DNA of 28,717 bases, taken from contig CALJIH010000102.1 in assembly GCA_937974135.1 (NCBI GenBank), positions 1-28,717 on the forward strand, read 5' to 3'. Made by a program: the position numbers and the translations under genes. This DNA is from an uncultured Cocleimonas sp. (GTDB lineage Bacteria; Pseudomonadota; Gammaproteobacteria; Thiotrichales; Thiotrichaceae). This document shows positions 14,102 to 23,046 of the stretch, in pieces. The notes under the pieces are model-generated. The model saw nothing but the letters and a program-made list of their open reading frames with translations, made no database searches and had not been told where the DNA came from. Each line of letters starts with the position of its first letter. Within the stretch, counting starts at the first letter, position 1.

Positions 14102-15091
14102 TCAAGTCCAAAGAGAATTTAGTGTTTCATCTAATTTCTCTAGTTGTTCATTTGCATCAGAGATAGGGAAGATTTCCCGAGTCAATGGTTTGAGCAAATC
14201 AGCTTTGTGACCAACTAGGTTTGATAAATACCAACCAATATGCTTGCGCGCAATGCGAACTCCTTGATCTGTGCCATAGTAGCGATGAATGGCATCAATA
14301 TGAGAGATCGCAGTAGTTTTCTTCTCTTTTATTGGTATGGGGGTAATTGGTGAATTATTAAGCAAAATATCATTTATTTCTTTAAAAATCCATGGTCTGC
14401 CATGACTAATTCTTCCTAACATTAGTCCATCAACATTGGTATAGTCAAAAATAAAATAAGCATCTTCGACTGTTTTGATGTCACCATTTGCGAGAATAGG
14501 GATACTTAACGATTTTTTAATTTGCCGTATAGTTTCGAATTCCGCATAACCGGTATAACCTTGATTACGCGTTCGACCATGCACAGCCAATGAGGCAATG
14601 CCCGCATCTTCAGCAATTTTTGCAACGGTAAGCGCGTTGCGTTTTGTTTTTGCCCAACCCGTACGAATTTTAAGTGTGACTGGAACATCTACGGCATTCA
14701 CCACTTCATGCAGTATTTTTTTGACTAAATTAATATCTTGCATCAGTGCTGAGCCAGCGGCTTTATTACACACTTTTTTTGCAGGGCAGCCCATATTGAT
14801 ATCAATGATATGTGCGCCATGTGCAACATTAAACCGGGCTGCTTCTGCCATTATTTCTGGCTCGGTGCCCACAATTTGAGCTGCACGTGGGCCAGGCTCA
14901 TTTCTTTGAGGGAGTCGTTGTTGTGATTTTTTTGTATGGATCAGAGATAGATCTGAGGTAATCATTTCAGATGAGGTTAAGCCTGCACCATATTGACGAC
15001 AAACATCTCGATAAGGTCGATCAGTAATCCCTGCCATAGGAGCAAGCAATAATTTACTTTTAAGTCGATAAGATCCGATCTGGTATGACAT
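14102..15091 (-). CDS. dusB: tRNA-dihydrouridine synthase B
   Basis: A 329-residue FMN-dependent dihydrouridine synthase. It has the family landmarks LLAPMAGITDRPYRDVCR at the N-terminus, TSSEMI, DINMGCPAKKVCNKAAGSAL with the catalytic cysteine in KKVC, KIRTGW, LAVHGRTRNQGYTG, PILANGDI and LMLGRISHGRPWIF. The C-terminal helical tRNA-binding domain follows. The enzyme reduces uridine in the tRNA D-loop. Its position directly upstream of fis identifies it as DusB rather than DusA or DusC. It begins 31 bases after the zinc-ribbon protein gene. Confidence 0.97.
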   Translation of the reverse strand: MSYQIGSYRLKSKLLLAPMAGITDRPYRDVCRQYGAGLTSSEMITSDLSLIHTKKSQQRLPQRNEPGPRAAQIVGTEPEIMAEAARFNVAHGAHIIDINMGCPAKKVCNKAAGSALMQDINLVKKILHEVVNAVDVPVTLKIRTGWAKTKRNALTVAKIAEDAGIASLAVHGRTRNQGYTGYAEFETIRQIKKSLSIPILANGDIKTVEDAYFIFDYTNVDGLMLGRISHGRPWIFKEINDILLNNSPITPIPIKEKKTTAISHIDAIHRYYGTDQGVRIARKHIGWYLSNLVGHKADLLKPLTREIFPISDANEQLEKLDETLNSLWT

Positions 15092-15122
15092 GAAAGATTA
15101 AGGCTGTTGAATTAAGCCTTTA

Positions 15123-15923
15123 TTATAAGAAATCAAATTGAAAACGGGTAGCTTGGTTACCAGGATCTTGAATTTTTAATTTAATGCTGGTTGCTCTATT
15201 TTTTGAGAGTAGCTTGCTTTCGTTAAAGTTATCTAAGTATTCATCGGGTGTGAATCGTCTTAAAGCCACGAGTTCAGATTTAGCGTTAGTTAATCGAACT
15301 TCAAGAATCGGAAAAGGTTGGTCAAAATCAGCAATATTCTCAATTGATGCAGAAATTAACAAGACATCTTTATCAATAGGGTGTGCAAAAACATTGTGAT
15401 TTAGCATTTGAATCTTTCCGGGTTCGTATCTGGGGGATTCAGAGAATAAGTTGTTAAAATTAAAGGCAATCTGAGAGACTAATAGTAACGAGAGTAACAC
15501 CACAGCGATTATTGGCCACTTAGTTAAGATACTGGTTTTTTCTTTAGGTATTTTCTTCTCAATACCTTTAGTGGTGAAAGCATTCTCTTTTTTCTTAGCT
15601 GTTGTGCTTTTTGTCGTTTTATCTTTTTTACTTTTCCTCTGTTTTTGTTTGAGGTTGATAGGATTTTCAGGGTCATCAACTGGACTATTTTGCCAATCAT
15701 CTAAAGCCGATATAGTTTGTAAACTCTCCGCAGAGAGCTTTTGTAGTTTAGCTTTGTTTTGTAGTTCAACATCCACATAGGGCTTTTGCATGGTAGTTGA
15801 AAGGCTTTCTGAAGAATCAAAAACTTGAAGACATTCTCCACAACGTAAATAACCTTTAGACACAGTCACTTCTCGCATACTTACGCTAAATATAGCTTGG
15901 CAATTTGTGCATTGTGTATACAT
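15123..15923 (-). CDS. Zinc-ribbon and DUF3426 membrane protein
   Basis: A 266-residue protein with an N-terminal MJ0042-type zinc finger (C5, C8, C28, C31 in CTNC...CGEC), then a long Lys-rich linker (about 92-135). One membrane helix follows (about 136-155, WPIIAVVLLSLLLVSQIAF), then a C-terminal DUF3426 beta domain (FAHPIDKDVLLISASIENIA, FPILEVRLTNA, RFTPDEYL). The topology suggests a cytoplasmic zinc ribbon and a periplasmic beta domain. Function is unknown, but the gene is conserved between prmA and dusB or near prmA in many gamma- and betaproteobacteria. The start is 17 bases after prmA. Confidence 0.88.
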   Translation of the reverse strand: MYTQCTNCQAIFSVSMREVTVSKGYLRCGECLQVFDSSESLSTTMQKPYVDVELQNKAKLQKLSAESLQTISALDDWQNSPVDDPENPINLKQKQRKSKKDKTTKSTTAKKKENAFTTKGIEKKIPKEKTSILTKWPIIAVVLLSLLLVSQIAFNFNNLFSESPRYEPGKIQMLNHNVFAHPIDKDVLLISASIENIADFDQPFPILEVRLTNAKSELVALRRFTPDEYLDNFNESKLLSKNRATSIKLKIQDPGNQATRFQFDFL

Positions 15924-15940
15924 GGTTATTTATAAAATAA

Positions 15941-16834
15941 TTAACTAGCTTTGGTTGCGCTGATTCTCACCCAGTCATCTAATTGTTTAATCTCAAAGTC
16001 CTTAAAATCGGCAGAATAGGTATCTATAATTTGCTGTTTTTGCTCGTTCAATAGACCTGATAATACCAATTTACCACCATTTTTAGTTAGTGAGGATAAA
16101 GTGGGAAATAATTCATTTAGCGGCCCACAGAGTATATTTGCTAAAAGTAAATCTACAGGTTCTGCAGGGCAATCAGGAGGTAAGTAACATGAAATTTTGT
16201 CAAAAGAAATACTGTTTCGTTGCATGTTATCTTTTGTCGCAATCAATGCTTGAGGATCAATATCCGTAGCAATAATCTTGTTTGCCCCTAGTTTTGCTGC
16301 TGCTAAGGCGAGTATCCCACTACCACACCCATAATCTATAACATTATGATTAATAGGAGGATTTTGATCTAGCCATTCCAGACAAAGGGCAGTGGTAGGG
16401 TGAGTACCTGTACCAAAAGCCAGACCAGGGTCAAGCAATATCTTGACGCTATCATCTATTGGTATGTCGTAATTACTCGGATAAATCCATAGGTTTTGAC
16501 CAAATTTCATTGGATGAAAGTCCTTCATCCAAACCCGTTCCCAATCTTGATCTTCTACGGTTTCGATTAGAAACTTATCAATATTCCAAGCTTCAGTATT
16601 TTTACTAAGAATCGTATTGAGGGATTCAAGATCAGTATCGTAATCAAATAAAGCGGTGATAATTAAGTCTTTCCAAAGTCGTACCTCACCAGGTAAAGGT
16701 TCTAAGACGGGATTATCAAATTTATCCTGTAAGGTTATTGAGAGTGCATTGGCATCTTCCATGGCACTCTCAATAGCATCGGCACTGTCTTCTTTAGTGT
16801 AACAAACAAGTTGTAACCAGCGTTGTTCAGACAT
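15941..16834 (-). CDS. prmA: Ribosomal protein L11 methyltransferase
   Basis: 297 residues, near the E. coli length of 293. The N-terminal L11-binding domain (about 1-100) starts RWLQLVCYTKEDSADAIESA. The SAM domain has LDPGLAFGTGTHPTTALCLEWL, the PrmA signature, motif I VIDYGCGSGILALAAAKLGA, IIATDIDPQA, and LLANILCGPL. PrmA trimethylates several amino groups of ribosomal protein L11. It is transcribed with accC, 26 bases downstream of it. Confidence 0.97.
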   Translation of the reverse strand: MSEQRWLQLVCYTKEDSADAIESAMEDANALSITLQDKFDNPVLEPLPGEVRLWKDLIITALFDYDTDLESLNTILSKNTEAWNIDKFLIETVEDQDWERVWMKDFHPMKFGQNLWIYPSNYDIPIDDSVKILLDPGLAFGTGTHPTTALCLEWLDQNPPINHNVIDYGCGSGILALAAAKLGANKIIATDIDPQALIATKDNMQRNSISFDKISCYLPPDCPAEPVDLLLANILCGPLNELFPTLSSLTKNGGKLVLSGLLNEQKQQIIDTYSADFKDFEIKQLDDWVRISATKAS

Positions 16835-16860
16835 TATCTGTTACTCAGAACAATAGATTT

Positions 16861-18198
16861 CTATATACCTAATTTTTTTTCAAGGTAATCGATACCAGCA
16901 CCACCTGCGACAAATGCCGTGTCTTCCATAATACGGCGTTGTAATGGAACATTGGTTTTAATACCTTCAATAACCATTTCAGACAATGCACCTCGCATGC
17001 GCTTAATCGCAGTTTCTCGATCTTCTGCATGTACGATAAGTTTGCCTATCATGGAATCGTAATAGGGCGGTACAGTGTAACCACCATAGATATGAGAATC
17101 TATGCGCACACCTAAGCCTCCAGGTACATGGAAGCGTTCTACTTTTCCTGGAGAGGGAACAAACGTTTCTGCATCTTCAGCATTGATACGACACTCAATA
17201 GAATGACCACGAGGAATCATATCTTGTTTGATTTTAAGTTCTTCATTTGAGGCAATCAAAAGCTGCTGTTTGATCAAATCCACACCAGTGATCATTTCAG
17301 TAACAGGGTGCTCTACTTGAATACGCGTATTCATTTCAATGAAATAGAATTCTCCATTTTCATATAAAAATTCAAAAGTACCTGCACCACGATAACCTAT
17401 ATCAATACACGCTTTTGAGACGGCATGGCCCATTTGCTTGCGTTGCTCAGCAGTAATTCCAGGAGCTGGGGCTTCTTCTACCACCTTTTGATTACGACGT
17501 TGCATAGAGCAATCGCGTTCGCATAAATGAATCGCATTGCCATGATTATCTGCCAAAACTTGGAATTCGATATGGCGTGGTTTTTCAAGAAACTTTTCCA
17601 TAAAAACAACATCATTATTAAATGCTGCGCCTGCTTCACTTTTAGTAAGTGTCACAGATTCCATTAAATCTGACTCATCATAAACAACGCGCATGCCGCG
17701 CCCACCGCCACCACCAGTGGCTTTAATGATTACAGGATAGCCAATATCGTTAGCCATTTTTTTACAAACTTCAGGATCATCCGGAACAGCACCACCCGAG
17801 CCAGGTACGCATGGGACACCTGCTTTTATCATTGCTTCTTTGGCTGCAATTTTATCACCCATCACCCGAATCGTTTCTGCTTTGGGGCCAACAAAAGTGA
17901 AGCCGCTTGATTCTACGCGCTCTGCAAAATCGGCATTTTCTGATAAAAAGCCATAACCTGGATGAATAGCATCAGAGTCCGTCACTTCAGCTGCACTAAT
18001 GATGGCTGGTATATTTAAGTAACTTTCTAATGAAGAGGCAGGTCCAATGCAAACTGACTCGTCAGCTAATCTAACGTGTTTTAGATCGCGGTCTGCAGAT
18101 GAATGTACCGCAACTGTTTTAATACCCATCTCATGGCAAGCGCGGAGTATTCTTAAAGCAATTTCGCCGCGATTAGCAATTAGTAATTTTTTGATCAT
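16861..18198 (-). CDS. accC: Acetyl-CoA carboxylase, biotin carboxylase subunit
   Basis: A 445-residue biotin carboxylase. The N-terminal LLIANRGEIALRILRACHEMGI, the ATP-grasp glycine loop ATGGGGGRGMR, HIEFQVLADNHGNAIHLCER, the catalytic block EMNTRIQVEHPVTEMITGVD and the C-terminal RMRGALSEMVIEGIKTN are all present. It carboxylates the biotin on AccB using ATP and bicarbonate, the first half of malonyl-CoA formation. It begins 38 bases after accB. The length is almost identical to E. coli AccC (449), and no key residue is missing. Confidence 0.99.
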   Translation of the reverse strand: MIKKLLIANRGEIALRILRACHEMGIKTVAVHSSADRDLKHVRLADESVCIGPASSLESYLNIPAIISAAEVTDSDAIHPGYGFLSENADFAERVESSGFTFVGPKAETIRVMGDKIAAKEAMIKAGVPCVPGSGGAVPDDPEVCKKMANDIGYPVIIKATGGGGGRGMRVVYDESDLMESVTLTKSEAGAAFNNDVVFMEKFLEKPRHIEFQVLADNHGNAIHLCERDCSMQRRNQKVVEEAPAPGITAEQRKQMGHAVSKACIDIGYRGAGTFEFLYENGEFYFIEMNTRIQVEHPVTEMITGVDLIKQQLLIASNEELKIKQDMIPRGHSIECRINAEDAETFVPSPGKVERFHVPGGLGVRIDSHIYGGYTVPPYYDSMIGKLIVHAEDRETAIKRMRGALSEMVIEGIKTNVPLQRRIMEDTAFVAGGAGIDYLEKKLGI

Positions 18199-18236
18199 TT
18201 GAAACTCTCAGTATTTGTTATTTGTGCGTAATATTT

Positions 18237-18695
18237 TTATTCAATAACGAATAAAGGCTGGCCAAATTCAACAGGGGTTTCGTTTTCCACAAGTACAGCT
18301 TTCACCACACCTGATTTATCAGATTCAATTTGATTAAGCATTTTCATTGCTTCGATAATACATAAGGTATCGCCAGCTGAGACAGAATCACCGACTTTTA
18401 CGAATGGTGGTGATGTCGGAGATGCCGCGGTATAAAACGTACCAACCATAGGAGAGTCCATAGTCTCACCACTAGGTAAATCATCTTCCTCAGTGCCTGG
18501 AGTTGATTGATTTAAACCTGCGACTGGCGCTGCAGGTGCGACAGCCACTGGAGCTGCAACAGCGGGTGCAGAATAAACAGGTTGAGATGAATTTCGTGAA
18601 ATTCTGACAGATTCTTCACCTTCAACAATTTCCAGTTCTGCAATATCACTGCTTTCGATGAGTTCTATTAGTTTTTTGATTTTTCTAACGTCCAT
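18237..18695 (-). CDS. accB: Acetyl-CoA carboxylase, biotin carboxyl carrier protein
   Basis: A 152-residue carrier protein. An N-terminal helical piece (MDVRKIKKLIELIESSDIAE) is followed by an Ala/Pro/Val-rich flexible linker (about 40-60) and the biotinyl domain with MVGTFYTAASPTSPPFVKVG and the EAMKML biotinylation site, K118. The proline- and alanine-rich TFYTAASPTSPPF thumb is typical of AccB. It carries carboxybiotin between AccC and the AccAD transferase. It lies 27 bases after aroQ and directly before accC. Confidence 0.98.
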   Translation of the reverse strand: MDVRKIKKLIELIESSDIAELEIVEGEESVRISRNSSQPVYSAPAVAAPVAVAPAAPVAGLNQSTPGTEEDDLPSGETMDSPMVGTFYTAASPTSPPFVKVGDSVSAGDTLCIIEAMKMLNQIESDKSGVVKAVLVENETPVEFGQPLFVIE

Positions 18696-18722
18696 AGTAT
18701 TAATCTCTCTATGTATAAGTAT

Positions 18723-19169
18723 TTAATTGTTTTGATTTAAGTATCGAGTTGCAGCTTGTAGTGCAAGTTCATAGCCCTGTGCTCCTAAGCCAACAATTGT
18801 ACCGACAGCAATATCTGAAAAGTACGAATGTTGACGAAATTCTTCGCGTTTATGAACATTCGAAAGATGAATTTCGATAAAGGGTATTTCAGTGCCTAAT
18901 AAAGCATCACGAAGGGCAATGCTGGTATGCGTAAAAGCGGCGGGGTTGAAAAGTATAAATGCTACTTTTTCTTGCACTGCCTGATGAATTCTGTTGACCA
19001 GTTCTGCCTCTGCATTACTTTGAAAATGGTCTAATGAATGCTGGTTCGATGAAGCTTGTTCGTCAAGACGCATAGCAATATCGTTCAAGGTGTCTGATCC
19101 ATAGATTTCAGGTTCGCGAGAGCCAAGTAAATTCAAATTTGGACCGTTTAACAACAGTAATTTAGCCAT
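18723..19169 (-). CDS. aroQ: 3-dehydroquinate dehydratase, type II
   Basis: A 148-residue type II dehydroquinase. It opens LLLLNGPNLNLLGSREPEIY with the catalytic tyrosine Y23, and continues with FQSNAEAELVNRIHQA, FNPAAFTHTSIALRDAL, FIEIHLSNVHKREEFRQHS and GLGAQGYELAL, all family blocks. It forms dodecamers and catalyses the third step of the shikimate pathway. It is the first gene of the accBC-prmA-dusB-fis cluster in this window, so the cluster promoter should lie in 19170-19350; I could not pick one out with confidence. Confidence 0.98.
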   Translation of the reverse strand: MAKLLLLNGPNLNLLGSREPEIYGSDTLNDIAMRLDEQASSNQHSLDHFQSNAEAELVNRIHQAVQEKVAFILFNPAAFTHTSIALRDALLGTEIPFIEIHLSNVHKREEFRQHSYFSDIAVGTIVGLGAQGYELALQAATRYLNQNN

Positions 19170-19351
19170 AATTACCTAATTTTGAGTTTTTTAGCAAAAA
19201 CTTAATTTTTCTAGAAGATAGAAGCAAAAGGCTTCAAATAGGGGGATATTCTAAACGTGTTTAACGACAAAGGCTATGCAATTTTTGAATATATATAGGC
19301 TTTAAGATTAAATTGAAGAAAAGCAGCGGTTTAAACTCGCGATGTAAACAA

Positions 19352-19372
19352 AAAAGACACCCCCCCACTTTT
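19352..19372 (-). repeat. G-rich interspersed repeat, copy 6
   Basis: Full 21-bp minus-strand copy (AAAAGTG, six G, TGTCTTTT). The 11 bases before it on that strand (TGAAATCGAAT, 19383-19373) match the flank of copy 7 at 10 of 11 positions, so these two copies share about 32 bp. Confidence 0.9.
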
Positions 19373-19391
19373 ATTCGATTTCACCTCTTTC

Positions 19392-19406
19392 TTGGGGTCA
19401 GAGTCC
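19392..19406 (+). repeat. TTGGGGTCAGAGTCC element, possible REP/RAYT remnant
   Basis: A G-rich 15-mer 20 bp from repeat copy 6. From memory, closely similar GGGGTCAGAGTC sequences recur beside REP-associated tyrosine transposase genes in many gammaproteobacteria. No transposase frame is left here. The assignment is recall-based and occurs once in the window. Confidence 0.35.
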
Positions 19407-19538
19407 AGATGTTATTGGTTTTCTTCGCTGCGCTTAGTCAAAGTGGTTTTTACTAACCGAACTATCCAGCTTCATTTACGTAGAATTACCTATCCTTATC
19501 ATCTTTTACTAGCTTAAGTATTTTTGAATTAACACAAT

Positions 19539-20333
19539 TTAAACTGCTACTTGTCCTTTGATATGAGGATGTGCTTCATAATTTTGTAACTCAAAGTCTT
19601 CAAACACAAAATCGAAAATTGAATCAACATTGGGATTAATTAACATAGTAGGAAGTGGTAACGGATTTCGGCTGAGTTGTAATTCTGCTTGTTCCATATG
19701 ATTTGAATATAAATGCGCGTCACCAAAGGTATGTACAAAATCTCCCGCTTTAAGATCACAAACTTGGGCAATCATCATGGTTAACAGGGCATAGGATGCA
19801 ATATTAAAGGGAACTCCTAGAAAAATATCTGCGCTACGCTGATACAACTGACACGATAATCTACCATCAGCTACGTAGAACTGAAAAAACATATGACAAG
19901 GAGGTAATGCCATATTCTCAACTTCAGCGACATTCCAAGCACTAACAATGATGCGTCTTGAATCAGGCGTATTTTCAATCTGTTCGATAATTTGTGCGAT
20001 TTGATCAATCGATTCGCCATTTGGGGTCGGCCACGAACGCCATTGTGAACCATACACAGGGCCTAGATTACCGTCTTCGTCGGCCCACTCATCCCAAATA
20101 CGAACACCGTTATCTTTCAGGTATTTAATATTGGTATCACCCTTTAAAAACCACAGTAATTCGTGAATGATCGAGCTTAAATGGCACTTTTTTGTGGTAA
20201 CTAATGGAAAGCCTTCTGCCAGATCAAAACGTGTTTGGTAACCAAAAACAGACTTGGTGCCGGTGCCTGTTCGATCTTCTTTAATATTGCCATTCTCATA
20301 AACATGACGCATTAAATCTAGATATTGTTTCAT
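19539..20333 (-). CDS. thyA: Thymidylate synthase
   Basis: 264 residues, the same length as E. coli ThyA. The N-terminal EDRTGTGTKSVFGYQTRFDL, the WFLKGDTNIKYL block, nucleophile C146 in LPPCHMFFQFYV, QLYQRSADIFLGVPFNIASY and DAHLYSNH are all intact. It methylates dUMP to dTMP using methylene-tetrahydrofolate. The start codon overlaps the lgt stop by four bases (20330-20333), so the two genes are translationally coupled, as in many gammaproteobacteria. Confidence 0.99.
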   Translation of the reverse strand: MKQYLDLMRHVYENGNIKEDRTGTGTKSVFGYQTRFDLAEGFPLVTTKKCHLSSIIHELLWFLKGDTNIKYLKDNGVRIWDEWADEDGNLGPVYGSQWRSWPTPNGESIDQIAQIIEQIENTPDSRRIIVSAWNVAEVENMALPPCHMFFQFYVADGRLSCQLYQRSADIFLGVPFNIASYALLTMMIAQVCDLKAGDFVHTFGDAHLYSNHMEQAELQLSRNPLPLPTMLINPNVDSIFDFVFEDFELQNYEAHPHIKGQVAV

Positions 20334-21133
20334 GCAGAGGCCTCTTGAGATTTTGTCTTACCACGATACGCCCAAATTAATAATCCTATACCCGCAATGA
20401 TCATGGGTAATGAGAGTAATTGACCTTGGGTTAGCCATTCTATTCCAAGAAAGTCGCTGTTATCGGGTACTCTAAAAAATTCAACGGTTGATCTAGCGAT
20501 ACCGTAGCCGAGTAAAAATAAACCTGACACGGCACCTAAAGGACGAACTTTTTTAGAGAAGAACCAAAGTAATAAAAATAGAAGAACACCTTCCCCCACA
20601 AATTCATACAATTGCGAAGCGTGGCGTGCTTGATTGTCGACATGCGGAAAAACCATGCCCCAAGGTACATCTGTAGGTCGGCCCCAAAGTTCTCCATTAA
20701 TAAAATTACCCATACGTCCTGCACCTAAGCCGATAGGCACCATCGGTGCTATGAAATCCCCTAACTGCAAGAAACGTAAATTCCATTTTTTGGCTAAGAT
20801 CCACATTGCAACGAGAACACCGATTAAACCACCATGGAAACTCATACCCGGTTCCCAGAGTTTAAACAGAAGTAAGGGGTCAGCTAGCAGCTTATCAAAC
20901 TGATAGAAGATCATTTCTCCAATGCGTCCACCAGCAATAACGCCGATAGCACCATAAAACATAATGTCATCAACTTGATCTGGTTTAACAGGGCTATGTG
21001 GGCGACGTGCTCGAATTTTTCCTAAAATGAGAAAAGCCAAAAAACCAATCACATACATTAAACCATACCATCGAACCCCCGTGGTTTCGGTAAAATGTAT
21101 AAGAATTGGATCTATTTCAGGATAGGTGAACAT
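20330..21133 (-). CDS. lgt: Prolipoprotein diacylglyceryl transferase
   Basis: A 267-residue inner-membrane enzyme with about seven membrane segments. It has VRWYGLMYVIGFL at the N-terminus, GGRIGEMIFYQ, GMSFHGGLIG (H100) and the Lgt signature GRMGNFINGELWGRPTDVPW (139-158, R140). It moves diacylglycerol to the lipobox cysteine of prolipoproteins, and so would act on the large lipoprotein encoded at 24814-27579. It starts 24 bases after trpC and overlaps thyA at its 3' end. Confidence 0.98.
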   Translation of the reverse strand: MFTYPEIDPILIHFTETTGVRWYGLMYVIGFLAFLILGKIRARRPHSPVKPDQVDDIMFYGAIGVIAGGRIGEMIFYQFDKLLADPLLLFKLWEPGMSFHGGLIGVLVAMWILAKKWNLRFLQLGDFIAPMVPIGLGAGRMGNFINGELWGRPTDVPWGMVFPHVDNQARHASQLYEFVGEGVLLFLLLWFFSKKVRPLGAVSGLFLLGYGIARSTVEFFRVPDNSDFLGIEWLTQGQLLSLPMIIAGIGLLIWAYRGKTKSQEASA

Positions 21134-21157
21134 GGATGTATATAACCTTTAATTTGT

Positions 21158-21967
21158 TCAAGAAAATAGCTTCTTTAATTCAGAACCGGGATCTTCGGCA
21201 CGCATAAAGGCTTCACCCACTAAAAATGCATGAACCTCATGGTCACGCATTAATTTCACATCTTCAGCGGTATGAATACCACTTTCTGTGACAACAATAC
21301 GCTCATTTGGGATTTGTTCTAATAAGTCAATAGTTGTAGCTAAAGAGGTGTTGAAATTACGCAGATTTCGATTGTTTATGCCGACGAGAGTAGCACCAAA
21401 AGGAAGCGCTCTATGTAATTCAGTCTCATCATGAACTTCAATTAACACATCCATTTTAAGGTCTAAAGCCAATTGATAGAGTTTTGCCATTTGCTCATCA
21501 CTAAGTACAGCAACAATTAGCAGAATACAATCAGCTCCCATGGCTCTTGCTTCGTAGACTTGATAGGTATCGACAATAAAATCCTTACGAATGACGGGGA
21601 GAGTACAAGCGGCTCTAGCTTGTTTTAGGTATTCATCAGAACCTTGGAAGAAATCAATATCGGTTAACACTGAAAGACAACTTGCGCCAGCTATTTCATA
21701 ACTCTTAGCAATTTCTGCAGGTATGAAGTTTTCACGCATTACGCCTTTGCTGGGAGAGGCTTTTTTAACTTCAGCTATTACCGCAGCTTGATTGGCGTCG
21801 AGCTTTTTCTGCATGGAATTTACAAATCCCCGCACTGGATTACTCATTAACGCTTCTAAGGCTTGTTCCATTAATTGGCCTTGCGAAACTTTTTGTTTGC
21901 GCTCAACAATTTCTTGTTCTTTTCGTAGAATAATTTTTTTTAGAATATCCGGGGTATCATGTGACAT
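21158..21967 (-). CDS. trpC: Indole-3-glycerol phosphate synthase
   Basis: A 269-residue monofunctional TIM-barrel enzyme, not fused to TrpF as in E. coli. Motifs: ILRKEQEIVERKQ at the N-terminus, VIAEVKKASPSKGVMRENF (catalytic Lys and SPSKG), VLTDIDFFQGSDEYL, VIRKDFIVDTYQVYEARA, LIEVHDETEL, VGINNRNLRNF and VTESGIHTAEDV. It closes the indole ring in tryptophan synthesis. It follows trpD by 62 bp and precedes lgt by 24 bp, so trpDC appears to be transcribed with lgt and thyA. Confidence 0.98.
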   Translation of the reverse strand: MSHDTPDILKKIILRKEQEIVERKQKVSQGQLMEQALEALMSNPVRGFVNSMQKKLDANQAAVIAEVKKASPSKGVMRENFIPAEIAKSYEIAGASCLSVLTDIDFFQGSDEYLKQARAACTLPVIRKDFIVDTYQVYEARAMGADCILLIVAVLSDEQMAKLYQLALDLKMDVLIEVHDETELHRALPFGATLVGINNRNLRNFNTSLATTIDLLEQIPNERIVVTESGIHTAEDVKLMRDHEVHAFLVGEAFMRAEDPGSELKKLFS

Positions 21968-22029
21968 TAGGGGTTCGCTTTTATGAATATTTTTTTGATG
22001 GTTTAAAGTTTAATCATCGCTATTTCGAT

Positions 22030-23046
22030 TTAAAATGAATTAGTGATGTTGATTAACTCAAGCAGCTTTTGTTTTGCCGCCCCTGACTCTAGCATCTCAG
22101 ATGCGCGCTCGATACCAGCTTCGTGCGAACCTGCCAAGCCCGCTATATAAATTGCGGCACCTGCATTTAATGCAACAATATCTCTTGCTGGACTTGCATC
22201 ATTGTTGAGTACAGATGTGACCATTTCTAAAGACTCATCTGCATTATTTACACGAATAGTCGCGATTGGGTATTGTTGAAGATTAAAATCTTCAGGCTTG
22301 ATCGAATACGTGGTAATTTCACCATTTTTCAATTCGGCAACAGTTGTCGCTGCTGAGATACTAATCTCATCCATACCATCTTCACCGTGCACAACCATGA
22401 CGTGATTTGCCCCAAGATTTTTTAAAACTTCAGCGAGTGGCTTTACTAAATCTTTGCTGTAAACCCCCAGAACTTGATTGGGTGTGCCCGCAGGATTAGT
22501 TAATGGACCTAGAACATTAAAAATAGTTCTTACTCCCATCTCTTTTCTTGGGCCGATTGCGTGTTTCATTGCACTATGGTGCTTTGGTGCGAACATGAAA
22601 CCCACGCCAATCTTTTCAACACAGGTTTTTACTTGTTCAGCGTTTATATCTAAATTAACGCCTGCAGTCTCTAATAAATCAGCTGCTCCGGAACTACTTG
22701 AAACGGATCGGTTGCCGTGCTTTGCCACTTTTCCACCCGCCGCCGCAACAACAAAACAACTCGCGGTTGAGACATTGAATGTACTAATGCCATCTCCACC
22801 AGTTCCAACTATTTCTACCAGATTTTCTTTGTCTAATTCCACTGGGGTAGCGAGTGATCGCATCACAGTTGCAGCCGCTGATATCTCATCGACCGTTTCG
22901 CCTTTCATACGCATTGCGATTAAAAAGCCGCCGATTTGTGAATCAGTTGCATTACCCGTCATGATTTGATGCATGACATCGTTCATTTCAGCATTGCTGA
23001 GGTTTTCATGGTTTGAAACTTTTTCGATGGCCGCTTGAATGTTCAT
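22030..23046 (-). CDS. trpD: Anthranilate phosphoribosyltransferase
   Basis: A 338-residue TrpD. It has the GTGGDG PRPP loop (IVGTGGDGISTFNVSTASC), KHGNRSVSSSSGAADLLE, GVGFMFAPKHHSAMKH (anthranilate tunnel), RTIFNVLGPLTNPAG, VVHGEDGMDEIS and a C-terminal NAGAAIYIAG. It attaches anthranilate to PRPP. It is a stand-alone enzyme with no TrpG glutaminase fusion, and trpE/trpG are not next to it in this window; the gene upstream is divergent and unrelated. Confidence 0.98.
   Translation of the reverse strand: MNIQAAIEKVSNHENLSNAEMNDVMHQIMTGNATDSQIGGFLIAMRMKGETVDEISAAATVMRSLATPVELDKENLVEIVGTGGDGISTFNVSTASCFVVAAAGGKVAKHGNRSVSSSSGAADLLETAGVNLDINAEQVKTCVEKIGVGFMFAPKHHSAMKHAIGPRKEMGVRTIFNVLGPLTNPAGTPNQVLGVYSKDLVKPLAEVLKNLGANHVMVVHGEDGMDEISISAATTVAELKNGEITTYSIKPEDFNLQQYPIATIRVNNADESLEMVTSVLNNDASPARDIVALNAGAAIYIAGLAGSHEAGIERASEMLESGAAKQKLLELINITNSF

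Larger units (their letters stand above)
19170..19538. other. Intergenic region with repeat remnants (369 bp)
   Basis: This gap separates the aroQ start from the thyA stop and holds no convincing ORF. It contains GGCTATGC (19272-19279), repeat copy 6 (19352-19372) and TTGGGGTCAGAGTCC (19392-19406), a short block that I associate with REP-type transposase neighbourhoods. The aroQ promoter must lie in the left part. No clear terminator for thyA was found. Confidence 0.55.

Noticed and set aside
22478..22969. 163-codon open frame antisense to trpD
   Set aside because: It is opposite conserved TrpD motifs and encodes no recognisable domain; it is a shadow of trpD codon use.
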